This document shows, piece after piece, positions 1-5,805 of a stretch of DNA of 14,324 bases. The stretch is from NCBI GenBank assembly GCA_017407305.1, contig JAFQWS010000074.1, forward strand, positions 1 to 14,324, given 5' to 3'. The position numbers were made by a program, and so were the translations under genes. Source of the DNA: Clostridia bacterium (GTDB taxonomy: Bacteria; Bacillota; Clostridia; Christensenellales; CAG-314). The notes below the pieces were generated by a model, which saw only the letters and a program-made list of their open reading frames with translations, was not told where the DNA came from and searched no databases. Each line of letters starts with the position of its first letter. Within the stretch, counting starts at the first letter, position 1.

Positions 1-80
1 ACGATCTTTTTTTCCATTTTGTTGGACACGACTGTGCCGACTCTTTCTTTTCTGCTGTTTCTTTCCAATACTTCTGCCAT
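1..80 (-). CDS. rpsQ: 30S ribosomal protein S17 (partial, N-terminus only)
   Basis: S17 is a primary 16S rRNA-binding protein of the 30S subunit with an OB-fold. Only the first 26 residues are in the window; the gene runs off the left edge. The visible part begins MAEVLERNSRKERVGTV and continues VSNKMEKKI, which matches the conserved S17 start (RxGxVVSxKMxKT). The start codon at 78-80 overlaps the rpmC stop by one base (TAATG). A GGAGGT ribosome binding site at 89-94 sits 8 nt upstream, inside the last codons of rpmC. Its place after rpmC is the usual S10-operon order. The N-terminus has a few more residues before the core than the E. coli protein. Confidence 0.93.
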   Translation of the reverse strand, partial: MAEVLERNSRKERVGTVVSNKMEKKI

Positions 81-289
81 TATTGCTTACCTCCGAGCAA
101 GGATGCTTCTCTTTCTTTGATAATCGTCTTTACTCTTGCAATGTCTTTTTTGACATTGTGCAAGGCCAAAGGATTGGCTAACTGACCAGTTGCGTGGGAA
201 AGACGCAAATTGAACAGCTCTTTTTTCAAATCGGCAAGCTTTGCTACCAATTCTTCATTATTAAGTTCTCTAACCTTATTTGCTTTCAT
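80..289 (-). CDS. rpmC: 50S ribosomal protein L29
   Basis: L29 is a small two-helix protein near the peptide exit tunnel of the 50S subunit, where L23 and L29 form a docking site for factors such as SRP and trigger factor. The 69-residue product is normal in length and shows the family pattern: an N-terminal ELNNEELVAKL, then LKKELFNLRLSHATGQL, then a second basic helix with IARVKTIIKERE. The start overlaps the end of rplP by 14 nt and the stop overlaps the rpsQ start by one base. Only a weak GGTGA precedes the start, so translation is probably coupled to rplP (inference). Confidence 0.97.
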   Translation of the reverse strand: MKANKVRELNNEELVAKLADLKKELFNLRLSHATGQLANPLALHNVKKDIARVKTIIKEREASLLGGKQ

Positions 290-710
290 CTGCGTTCACC
301 GTTTCTTCCTTTTTAACTATCTTGCATTTGACGGGAAGTTTGTGACTTGCCAATCTCAATGCTTCTCTTGCTTGTTCTTCAGAAATACCAGCCATTTCAA
401 ACATGACTCTGCCGGGTTTGACAACTGCTACCCAATATTCGGGGGCGCCTTTACCGGAACCCATGCGTGTTTCTGCAGGTTTCTTTGTTACAGGTTTGTG
501 AGGGAAAATGTTTACCCAAACTTTACCACCACGTTTTACAAATCTTGTCATAGCGACACGGGCTGCTTCGATTTGGTTGCTTGTAATCCATGCGCATTGT
601 TCGCTCATCAAGCCCCATTCGCCGTATGCCACTTTGTTGCCCTTGTGGGCTGCGCCTTTCATTCTACCGCGGAATTGACGACGTCTTTTAACTCTTTTAG
701 GCATTAACAT
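276..710 (-). CDS. rplP: 50S ribosomal protein L16
   Basis: L16 binds 23S rRNA near the A site and helps organise tRNA binding on the 50S subunit. The 144-residue product has the family landmarks: MLMPKRVKRRRQFRGRMKG at the N-terminus, GEWGLMSEQCAWITSNQIEA near residues 30-50, and the KPAETRMGSGKG loop near residues 77-88 that reaches toward the A site. The first ATG (708-710) is chosen over the second (702-704) because an AAGGAGGT site at 719-726 lies 8 nt from it and 14 nt from the other. The 5' end overlaps rpsC by 14 nt and the 3' end overlaps rpmC by 14 nt. Confidence 0.98.
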   Translation of the reverse strand: MLMPKRVKRRRQFRGRMKGAAHKGNKVAYGEWGLMSEQCAWITSNQIEAARVAMTRFVKRGGKVWVNIFPHKPVTKKPAETRMGSGKGAPEYWVAVVKPGRVMFEMAGISEEQAREALRLASHKLPVKCKIVKKEETVNADESK

Positions 711-1377
711 TTTCAGTTACCTCCTTGGAAGGTCTTCTTTTCTTGTTGCGCAAAACTTCGCCTTTGTAAATCCAGACTTTTACGCCAATGATACCAAAGG
801 TTGTTTTTGCTTGTGCAAAACCATAATCAATGTCTGCACGCAACGTGTGAAGAGGAATGCTACCTTCGTGATATTCTTCGGAACGTGCAATTTCTGCACC
901 ATCCAAACGACCACCGACTTTGGTTTTGACACCCTTTGCGCCGGCTTTCATTGCTCTTTGCAATGCTTGACGCATTGCGCGACGGAAAGCAACTCTCTTT
1001 TCAAGTTGAGATGCGATGCCTTCTGCAATGAGTTGTGCATCCAAGTCAACCTTTTTAACTTCGATGATGTTGACGGAAACTTTCAAGCCTTTTGCAATTT
1101 TTGCAATTTCGCTTGTGATTGCTTCGCTACCTGCACCTGCTTTGCCAATGAGGACACCGGGTTTGCCTGTGTAAATGTCAACTTTTACTTCTTCGCTGGT
1201 TCTTTGGATTTCAACCTTGGAAATGCCAGCAACGTAGTATTTTGTTTTAATGTGTTTTCTGATTTCGTCGTCTTGTTTGAGATAGTAGCCAAACAATTTT
1301 TTGTCTGCATACCATTTGGAATCCCAACCAGCATTTACGCCTACTCTCATTCCATGAGGATTAACTTTTTGTCCCAT
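697..1377 (-). CDS. rpsC: 30S ribosomal protein S3
   Basis: S3 lies at the mRNA entry tunnel of the 30S subunit, where with S4 and S5 it contributes to mRNA helicase activity. The 226-residue protein begins MGQKVNPHGMRVGVNAGWDS as in the family. A type II KH domain has its GxxG-type loop at residues 78-81 (GKAG). The C-terminal domain carries RRAMRQALQRAMKAGAKGVK and ends in GVKVWIYKGEVL near residues 198-209, followed by a short charged tail. A GGAGAT site precedes the ATG. It follows rplV after a 14-nt gap. Confidence 0.98.
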   Translation of the reverse strand: MGQKVNPHGMRVGVNAGWDSKWYADKKLFGYYLKQDDEIRKHIKTKYYVAGISKVEIQRTSEEVKVDIYTGKPGVLIGKAGAGSEAITSEIAKIAKGLKVSVNIIEVKKVDLDAQLIAEGIASQLEKRVAFRRAMRQALQRAMKAGAKGVKTKVGGRLDGAEIARSEEYHEGSIPLHTLRADIDYGFAQAKTTFGIIGVKVWIYKGEVLRNKKRRPSKEVTENVNA

Positions 1378-1391
1378 AGTTTATCTCCTTA

Positions 1392-1781
1392 TTACTCCGA
1401 TTTAGCGTCAAGAATTACTGTGATGTGGCTTGTTCTCTTCAAAATTCTGTAACCTCTGCCACGAGAGACGGGTTGCATTCTTTTGAGGACGGGGCCTGCA
1501 TCTGCATAGCAAGCTGCCACGTACAACGTTTCTTTATCCAAACCGAGGTTGACCTCGGCGTTTGCTGCTGCCGATTTGACAACTTTCAAAACGGGTTCGC
1601 ATGCTGCTTTGGGTGTTGCTTTCAAAATTGCCACTGCTTCGCGAAGTCCTTTGCCTCTGATAAGGTCAAGCACGACTTGAACTTTACCGGGTGCAATGCG
1701 GATGTATTTTGCGATTGCGTGGGGACGATGTTCTTTATTTGCTTTGTAGGCTTCTGCCTTTTGTCTAGTTCTTGTTGCCAT
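1392..1781 (-). CDS. rplV: 50S ribosomal protein L22
   Basis: L22 is an early-assembly 23S rRNA-binding protein whose long beta-hairpin lines the peptide exit tunnel; changes in that hairpin give macrolide resistance in other bacteria. The 129-residue product contains AKYIRIAPGKVQVVLDLIRGK near residues 24-44 and ends in RGRGYRILKRTSHITVIL, both family hallmarks. The hairpin region lies near residues 80-110. Before the conserved core there is a basic N-terminal extension of about 18 residues compared with the 110-residue E. coli protein. A GGAGGT site precedes the start, and the gene follows rpsS after a 17-nt gap. Confidence 0.98.
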   Translation of the reverse strand: MATRTRQKAEAYKANKEHRPHAIAKYIRIAPGKVQVVLDLIRGKGLREAVAILKATPKAACEPVLKVVKSAAANAEVNLGLDKETLYVAACYADAGPVLKRMQPVSRGRGYRILKRTSHITVILDAKSE

Positions 1782-1798
1782 AACTAACCTCCGTCACC

Positions 1799-2080
1799 TT
1801 ATCTACCTGCAGATTTGCTGCCTGCGTGGCCTTTGAAGTTTCTGGTGGGGGCAAACTCACCGAGTTTGTGACCGACCATATCTTCTGTTACGTAGACGGG
1901 AACGTGTTTTTTACCGTCGTGTACTGCAATTGTATGTCCAATGAAGTCAGGATAAATTGTGGAACTTCTTGACCAAGTTTTTACAACCTTTTTATCACCA
2001 GATTCGTTCATAGCCTTAACTCTTTTAAGCAAAGATTCTTCTACAAAAGGTAAAGGTCTCTTTTTGATACTTCTGCTCAT
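1799..2080 (-). CDS. rpsS: 30S ribosomal protein S19
   Basis: S19 sits in the head of the 30S subunit, forms a complex with S13 and contacts the A-site region and the intersubunit bridge. The 93-residue protein is the normal size. It begins MSRSIKKRPLPFVEESLL and carries the family core WSRSSTIYPDFIGHTIAVHDGKK in the middle and GHKLGEFAPTRNFKGHAG near the C-terminus. A GGAGGA site lies just upstream of the ATG. The gap to rplB is 14 nt, consistent with co-transcription. Confidence 0.98.
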   Translation of the reverse strand: MSRSIKKRPLPFVEESLLKRVKAMNESGDKKVVKTWSRSSTIYPDFIGHTIAVHDGKKHVPVYVTEDMVGHKLGEFAPTRNFKGHAGSKSAGR

Positions 2081-2094
2081 TTTTTATCCTCCGA

Positions 2095-2922
2095 CTAATT
2101 GATGCGAGTAACAATAAGTTTGTTGCTTGCTTTTTTCTTCTTTCTTGTCTTGTAACCCAATGCAGGTTTGCCCCAAGGAGTTACAGGACCAGGTCTACCG
2201 ACAGGGCTTCTGCCTTCGCCACCACCGTGGGGGTGATCGCAAGGGTTCATAACGCTACCACGGACGGTAGGTCTTGTGCCCATATGACGGACTTTACCTG
2301 CTTTACCAATGTTGATAATTTCGTGTTCGATGTTGCCAACTTGACCGATTGTTGCACGGCATTGAGGCAATACGAGTCTCATTTCACCACTGGGCATTCT
2401 AAGTGTTGCATATTTGCCTTCTTTTGCCATGAGTTGTGCAGAGATACCTGCTGCTCTTGCAATTTGGCCACCTTTACCGGGTTGAAGTTCAATGTTGTGA
2501 ACAACTGTACCAACGGGGATTTGGGACAAGGGAAGGCTGTTGCCGACCTTGATATCTGCAGAGTCGCTGGAGATGATTGTGTCGCCTACGTTGAGACCAA
2601 CGGGAGCAAGGATATATCTCTTTTCGCCATCTGCGTAGTGCAACAATGCGATGTTTGCACTTCTGTTGGGGTCGTATTCGATAGAGAAAACTTTTGCGGG
2701 AATATCAAACTTGTTTCTCTTGAAATCGATAATTCTATATTTGGTTTTGTTGCCACCGCCGATGTGACGGACTGTCAACTTACCTTGTGCGTTTCTACCA
2801 CCTGTCTTTTTGTTTGTGACAAGGAGGCTTTTTTCAGGTGTCGTTCTTGTGATTTCATCAAATGCTGAAACTGTCATAAAACGGCAACCGGGTGTTGTAG
2901 GTTTATATCTTCTAATAGCCAT
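2095..2922 (-). CDS. rplB: 50S ribosomal protein L2
   Basis: L2 is one of the largest 23S rRNA-binding proteins, needed for subunit association and for the peptidyl transferase centre. The 275-residue protein is of usual length. It begins MAIRRYKPTTPGCRFMTV, has the RNA-binding OB and SH3-like domains in the middle (HIGGGNKTKYRIIDFKR near residues 53-69), and the highly conserved DHPHGGGEGR at residues 229-238, whose second histidine region is the one implicated in peptidyl transfer in E. coli. A basic tail (KTRKKKKASNK) follows. The stop is TAG, while most neighbours use TAA. A GGAGGT site precedes the start. Confidence 0.98.
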   Translation of the reverse strand: MAIRRYKPTTPGCRFMTVSAFDEITRTTPEKSLLVTNKKTGGRNAQGKLTVRHIGGGNKTKYRIIDFKRNKFDIPAKVFSIEYDPNRSANIALLHYADGEKRYILAPVGLNVGDTIISSDSADIKVGNSLPLSQIPVGTVVHNIELQPGKGGQIARAAGISAQLMAKEGKYATLRMPSGEMRLVLPQCRATIGQVGNIEHEIINIGKAGKVRHMGTRPTVRGSVMNPCDHPHGGGEGRSPVGRPGPVTPWGKPALGYKTRKKKKASNKLIVTRIN

Positions 2923-2939
2923 TTTTATTTACCTCCGCA

Positions 2940-3230
2940 TTAGGACAAGCTTTCGAAGAATTCGATTGCTTTGCTGTCTTTGGTCAAGGTGACTGTGGCT
3001 TTTTTCCAAGAAGGTTGTGCACCTTCAAATCTGCCTTGTCTTTTGATCTTGCCATCATAGTTGCTGGTGGTTACTTTTTCTACTTTTACGCCGAAGATTT
3101 CTTCAACTGCTTTTTTGATTTCCACTTTGTTTGCAGATTTTGCAACTTTAAACGTGTAAACTTTGGAAGAAATGCCTGCGTAGGATTTTTCAGTAAGAAT
3201 AGGTTTTTGGATTACATCGTAGGAATTCAT
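2940..3230 (-). CDS. rplW: 50S ribosomal protein L23
   Basis: L23 lies at the exit of the peptide tunnel and is the main ribosomal docking point for trigger factor and SRP. The 96-residue product starts MNSYDVIQKPILTEKSYAG, the usual IxxPxxTEKS opening, followed by a YTFKVAKSANKVEIKKAVEE stretch and the NYDGKIKRQGRFEG loop. Length is normal. The start overlaps the rplD stop by 4 nt (ATGA), and a GAGGAGG site lies about 10 nt upstream within rplD, which points to translational coupling. Confidence 0.98.
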   Translation of the reverse strand: MNSYDVIQKPILTEKSYAGISSKVYTFKVAKSANKVEIKKAVEEIFGVKVEKVTTSNYDGKIKRQGRFEGAQPSWKKATVTLTKDSKAIEFFESLS

Positions 3231-3847
3231 AATTTGTATGCCTCCTCAATATATTTGATGGCTTCCTTTGTTGCCAACACGTTGACAGAGGATACCAATT
3301 CGTAAACGTTGACCAATTGTGCATCTGCAACAACCAAGTTGGGGATGTTTCTTGCGGACAATGCTACGTGTGCTTCGCCTGCTGTGATCAACAACGTTTT
3401 CTTTTCGCAACCAAATGCTTTCAAAATGCTTGCAACGTCTTTTGTTTTGGGTGCTTCCAAAGAAATTTGATCGATAACTTTCAATTCTTCGTTGGAAACT
3501 TTGTAACCAAGTGCGCTCAAAAATGCTTTTGTTTTCATTTGTTTGTTGATTTTCTTGGAGAAGTCGCGGGGCTTGGGTGCAAATACGACGCCACCTTTGA
3601 TCCATTGAGGTGCGCGGATGCTACCTTGACGTGCACGACCTGTGCCTTTTTGTCTCCAAGGTTTGATACCGCCACCACGTACTTCTGTGCGTGTGAGTGC
3701 GGATTTTGTGCCTTGTCTTTGGTTTGCTTGGTAAGCAACGACTACTTGATGAATGAGAGCTTCGCTGTATTCAACGCCGAATACGCCGTCATCCAATTCA
3801 ACTGTGCCGACTTCAACGGCTTTTGTGTTGTAAAGTTTAACTTGCAT
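3227..3847 (-). CDS. rplD: 50S ribosomal protein L4
   Basis: L4 is an assembly-initiator protein of the 50S subunit with an extended loop that reaches the peptide exit tunnel. In E. coli it also represses its own S10 operon by binding the leader RNA. The 206-residue protein shows the loop signature at about residues 57-94: RGGGIKPWRQKGTGRARQGS followed by APQWIKGGVVFAPKPR. The C-terminal part has the alpha/beta domain with LLITAGE and NVYELVSSVNVLATKEAI. A GGAG site precedes the ATG. Autoregulation here is only an inference from the family and the structured leader upstream of rpsJ. Confidence 0.98.
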   Translation of the reverse strand: MQVKLYNTKAVEVGTVELDDGVFGVEYSEALIHQVVVAYQANQRQGTKSALTRTEVRGGGIKPWRQKGTGRARQGSIRAPQWIKGGVVFAPKPRDFSKKINKQMKTKAFLSALGYKVSNEELKVIDQISLEAPKTKDVASILKAFGCEKKTLLITAGEAHVALSARNIPNLVVADAQLVNVYELVSSVNVLATKEAIKYIEEAYKL

Positions 3848-3868
3848 TGTTTTTGTTCTCCTTCATCA

Positions 3869-4507
3869 TTACTTGCTGCGTTTAACAGCGTTTCTAATGT
3901 AGACAACACTGTTTTTTGCACCGGGAACTGCGCCTTTAATAAGGATAACGCCCAATTCCTTGTCGACTTTTACTACGGAAAGATTTAATACTGTGACTTG
4001 TTCTACACCGTATTGACCTGCCATGTGTTTGTTGGGGAAGACTTTGGAAGGGGAGCTGTTTGCACCCATGGAACCGACTTCCCTATGGACGGGGCCTACA
4101 CCGTGAGATTCTTTCAATCTACCTTGATTCCATCTTTTGATGACGCCTGTGTAACCGTGACCTTTTGTAATGCCTGTTACGTCTACGTAGTCACCTTGTT
4201 CAAATACGTCACATTCGATTGTATCACCGACGTTGTATTTGTCACAATCATCAAATTTGAATTCTTTCAAAACTTTGAGATTGCCTGCGTTGGCTTTTTT
4301 CAAGTGGCCAAGTTGAGGCTTGTTGAGTTTGCTTTCTTTTACTTCTTGGAAACCCAATTGAATTGCTTGATAACCATCGCGTTCAATTGTTTTCTTTTGC
4401 ACGACTGTGCAGGGACCTGCGCTGATAACCGTGACAGGAACCATTGTGCCGTCTGCAAGGAATACTTGAGACATGCCTAATTTTTTACCTATGATTGCTT
4501 TATTCAT
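3869..4507 (-). CDS. rplC: 50S ribosomal protein L3
   Basis: L3 is an early-assembly 50S protein with an extension reaching near the peptidyl transferase centre. The 212-residue product begins MNKAIIGKKLGMSQVFLADG and has TGITKGHGYTGVIKRWNQ near residues 131-148, then HGVGPVHREVGSMGANSSPSKVF and the AGQYGVEQVTVLNL region that ends the central loop. The central loop reads RWNQGRLKESHGVGPVHREVG instead of the more common form seen in E. coli; I take this as a lineage variant rather than damage. A GGAGGT site precedes the start, and rpsJ ends 33 nt upstream. Confidence 0.98.
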   Translation of the reverse strand: MNKAIIGKKLGMSQVFLADGTMVPVTVISAGPCTVVQKKTIERDGYQAIQLGFQEVKESKLNKPQLGHLKKANAGNLKVLKEFKFDDCDKYNVGDTIECDVFEQGDYVDVTGITKGHGYTGVIKRWNQGRLKESHGVGPVHREVGSMGANSSPSKVFPNKHMAGQYGVEQVTVLNLSVVKVDKELGVILIKGAVPGAKNSVVYIRNAVKRSK

Positions 4508-4540
4508 TGATAAAGTTCACCTCCGTGTTTATTTACGTAA

Positions 4541-4852
4541 TTAGATTTTGATTTTGACATCGATGCCTGCGGGCAAATCAAGTTTCGTCAAAGAGTCAAC
4601 TGTTTTTGCGTTGGGGCTGTAAATGTCGATAAGTCTTTTGTAAGTTCTCAATTCAAATTGTTCACGCGTATCTTTATACTTGTGGGGAGAACGCAAAATT
4701 GTGACGATTTCCTTTTCTGTGGGAAGGGGAATAGGGCCGGAAACTTTGCTACCCATTTTTTTGCCTGTTTCAACAATCTTGTTGCATGCATAATCTACAA
4801 GGTTGTGATCGTAGGATTTCAATTTGATTCTGATTTTTTGTTGTTTTGCCAT
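4541..4852 (-). CDS. rpsJ: 30S ribosomal protein S10
   Basis: S10 is a head protein of the 30S subunit and, as NusE, a partner of NusB in transcription antitermination. It is the first gene of the operon. The 103-residue protein begins MAKQQKIRIKLKSYDHNLVD and contains GPIPLPTEKEIVTILRSPHKY followed by FELRTYKRLIDIYSP, all typical. An in-frame ATG 36 nt further upstream (4886-4888) would add MTIKKSKKEQKQ, but it has no ribosome binding site. The chosen ATG at 4850-4852 has AGGAG at 4862-4866, 9 nt away, and gives the normal family length. Confidence 0.98.
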   Translation of the reverse strand: MAKQQKIRIKLKSYDHNLVDYACNKIVETGKKMGSKVSGPIPLPTEKEIVTILRSPHKYKDTREQFELRTYKRLIDIYSPNAKTVDSLTKLDLPAGIDVKIKI

Positions 4853-4861
4853 TTGTTTTTG

Positions 4862-4866
4862 CTCCT
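4862..4866 (-). promoter_or_regulatory. Ribosome binding site deciding the rpsJ start
   Basis: AGGAG, 9 nt before the ATG at 4852. It supports this start over the upstream in-frame ATG at 4888. Confidence 0.85.
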
Positions 4867-4937
4867 TTTTTGATTTTTTTATTGTCAAAACCGAGAACGC
4901 TTACAACATAACCGTGTGTGGCCTGCTGTGACCTTTA

Positions 4938-4960
4938 ATAAAAGCAACTTTTCGTTGCTT
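4938..4960 (-). terminator. Possible attenuator hairpin in the S10 leader
   Basis: On the minus strand AAGCAAC, loop GAAAA, GTTGCTT form a 7-bp stem followed directly by a short, interrupted T-run (TTTTATT). The stem is short and AT-rich and the T-run is broken, so it would be weak by itself. It lies inside the leader between the promoter and rpsJ, so an attenuator role is possible. Confidence 0.3.
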
Positions 4961-5111
4961 GTGCAAGTCGTTGAACCGATGCCAGTTTGCAAACCAATTT
5001 TGCACTTAGTACCAAATTCGTGGTTTTGATCAAGAGTTTTAAACTCTTTTATTTGACAAAAAGTTATCTGTAAATCTCAGTAACCTTTCTGCCAAAGTCC
5101 ACAGCCTAACA

Positions 5112-5141
5112 ATAATAACACACATGGCAAGATTATGTCAA
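5112..5141 (-). promoter_or_regulatory. Candidate main promoter of the S10 operon
   Basis: On the minus strand a perfect TTGACA (5136-5141) is followed after 18 nt by TATTAT (5112-5117), close to the sigma-70/sigma-A consensus. It faces rpsJ and lies downstream of the opp terminator. The predicted start point is near 5105. Confidence 0.65.
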
Positions 5142-5267
5142 ACATATTTAGCACCAAAAAGCAAAAAAATTGACGATTTTTTGACTTTTTTGGCCTGTTT
5201 GTCATAAACTTTTCCACGTGCGTTTGGTTGTTCTTTTTGTGTTTTTTCCCAAAGGGACAACCCTAAA

Positions 5268-5296
5268 AAGATAGCATAAATTTTACTTTTGTGCAA
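5268..5296 (-). promoter_or_regulatory. Candidate second, upstream promoter of the S10 operon
   Basis: On the minus strand TTGCAC (5291-5296), a 17-nt spacer and TATCTT (5268-5273) with a TG one base before it (extended -10) form a plausible sigma-A promoter. AT-rich sequence lies upstream. It would add roughly 150 nt to the leader made from the 5112-5141 promoter. Confidence 0.4.
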
Positions 5297-5313
5297 CTAA
5301 ATATAAATTGCAC
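5291..5313. repeat. Inverted repeat over the upstream S10 promoter -35
   Basis: GTGCAA (5291-5296), 11 nt, TTGCAC (5308-5313) is a perfect 6-bp dyad. One arm coincides with the -35 box of the 5268-5296 promoter. It could be an operator, but 6-bp dyads also occur by chance. Confidence 0.3.
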
Positions 5314-5342
5314 TACCTTTGTTTTTTTTGAAAAAACGCATC

Positions 5343-5375
5343 AAAAAAGCCTTTCCAAAACGGAAAGGCTTTTTT
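5343..5375 (-). terminator. Intrinsic terminator of the opp operon (bidirectional form)
   Basis: The core stem GCCTTTCC (5349-5356) and GGAAAGGC (5362-5369) is a perfect 8 bp with a 5-nt loop, flanked by A6 on one side and T6 on the other, so a U-run follows the hairpin on either strand. On the minus strand it begins just 2 nt after the stop codon of the last gene of the opp operon and separates that operon from the S10 promoters. Confidence 0.92.
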
Positions 5376-5376
5376 A

Positions 5377-5805
5377 TTAAGGTTGAGGCGTGGACGGAGG
5401 AACGTAGGTTGCTTCGTAAAGCATCAAAAATACGATAGAGGCAACAATCAATACACCACCAATCAGCAACAAGTGTGCCAATACGGGGGGAGTTTTTGCC
5501 CTTTTCTTTTCGCAATACTCGGCATACGTTTCCTTTTCCCTAAATGCTTTGTCCGAACGCATAACAACGAAAAGTTGTTTTACGCCAAAGGTCAAGCCGT
5601 TGAATACGCCGTTGTGGGAGCACCACATAAGTCCAGCAAAGCAAATCATCAAAAACCCGATGCCAAACGTGCCGTTGCAAAGCGCTTCGTACAACTCGTA
5701 GTTGGTCTTTGCTTCAAACGCACCTGCCAACCAACATGCAAAAAACGTCAAGCAGGTTGCCAGAGCAATGGTGATGATCCACTCTAAAATAGATATTTTT
5801 TTCAT
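5377..5805 (-). CDS. Small membrane protein of the opp operon, DUF3899-like
   Basis: A 142-residue protein with three probable membrane segments at about residues 7-29, 46-66 and 107-130. Between the second and third segments lies GVFNGLTFGVKQLF and a charged cytoplasmic or external loop (about residues 84-104). The C-terminus is a short proline-rich tail (VPPSTPQP). The general layout resembles DUF3899 proteins, from memory and without a profile search, so the family name is tentative. The start codon overlaps the oppF stop by one base (TAATG) and the terminator follows at once, so it is made as the last gene of the opp operon. A role in assembling or modulating the transporter is possible but nothing in the sequence proves it. 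Confidence 0.75.
   Translation of the reverse strand: MKKISILEWIITIALATCLTFFACWLAGAFEAKTNYELYEALCNGTFGIGFLMICFAGLMWCSHNGVFNGLTFGVKQLFVVMRSDKAFREKETYAEYCEKKRAKTPPVLAHLLLIGGVLIVASIVFLMLYEATYVPPSTPQP

Larger units (their letters stand above)
4853..5105 (-). promoter_or_regulatory. S10 operon 5' leader with several hairpins
   Basis: If transcription starts just after the -10 at 5112-5117, the mRNA has an untranslated leader of about 250 nt. It contains a bulged hairpin at 5063-5084, a short palindrome at 5032-5048, a hairpin at 4988-5004 (TGCAAA with TTTGCA), a 7-bp hairpin at 4942-4960 followed by TTTTATT, and a hairpin at 4903-4929 (about 10 bp with wobble pairs and one bulge) about 35 nt before the AGGAG site. 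The strand 5000-5005 can pair instead with 4961-4966, which would exclude the 4988-5004 hairpin. No open reading frame of note is present. Long structured leaders of this operon are sites of ribosomal-protein feedback in some bacteria; whether this one is regulated that way is inference. Confidence 0.5.
5142..5342. other. Intergenic region between opp terminator and S10 promoter
   Basis: Together with the leader, this forms a 524-nt stretch without genes. It is AT-rich with many T and A runs. Apart from the upstream promoter candidate and its dyad, it has an AT-only hairpin at 5321-5337 (GTTTTTT with AAAAAAC) beside the terminator. I see no small gene with a ribosome binding site on either strand. 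Confidence 0.5.

Noticed and set aside
210..3988. Several plus-strand open reading frames opposite the ribosomal protein genes
   Set aside because: They lie antisense to highly conserved genes and have the composition of reverse-strand shadows.
4853..4888. A longer S10 with 12 additional N-terminal residues
   Set aside because: No ribosome binding site precedes that ATG, and the internal start has AGGAG at proper spacing and gives the normal family length.
5053..5081. Plus-strand promoter starting with TTGACA at 5053-5058
   Set aside because: No acceptable -10 box lies at 16-18 nt, and no plus-strand gene follows.
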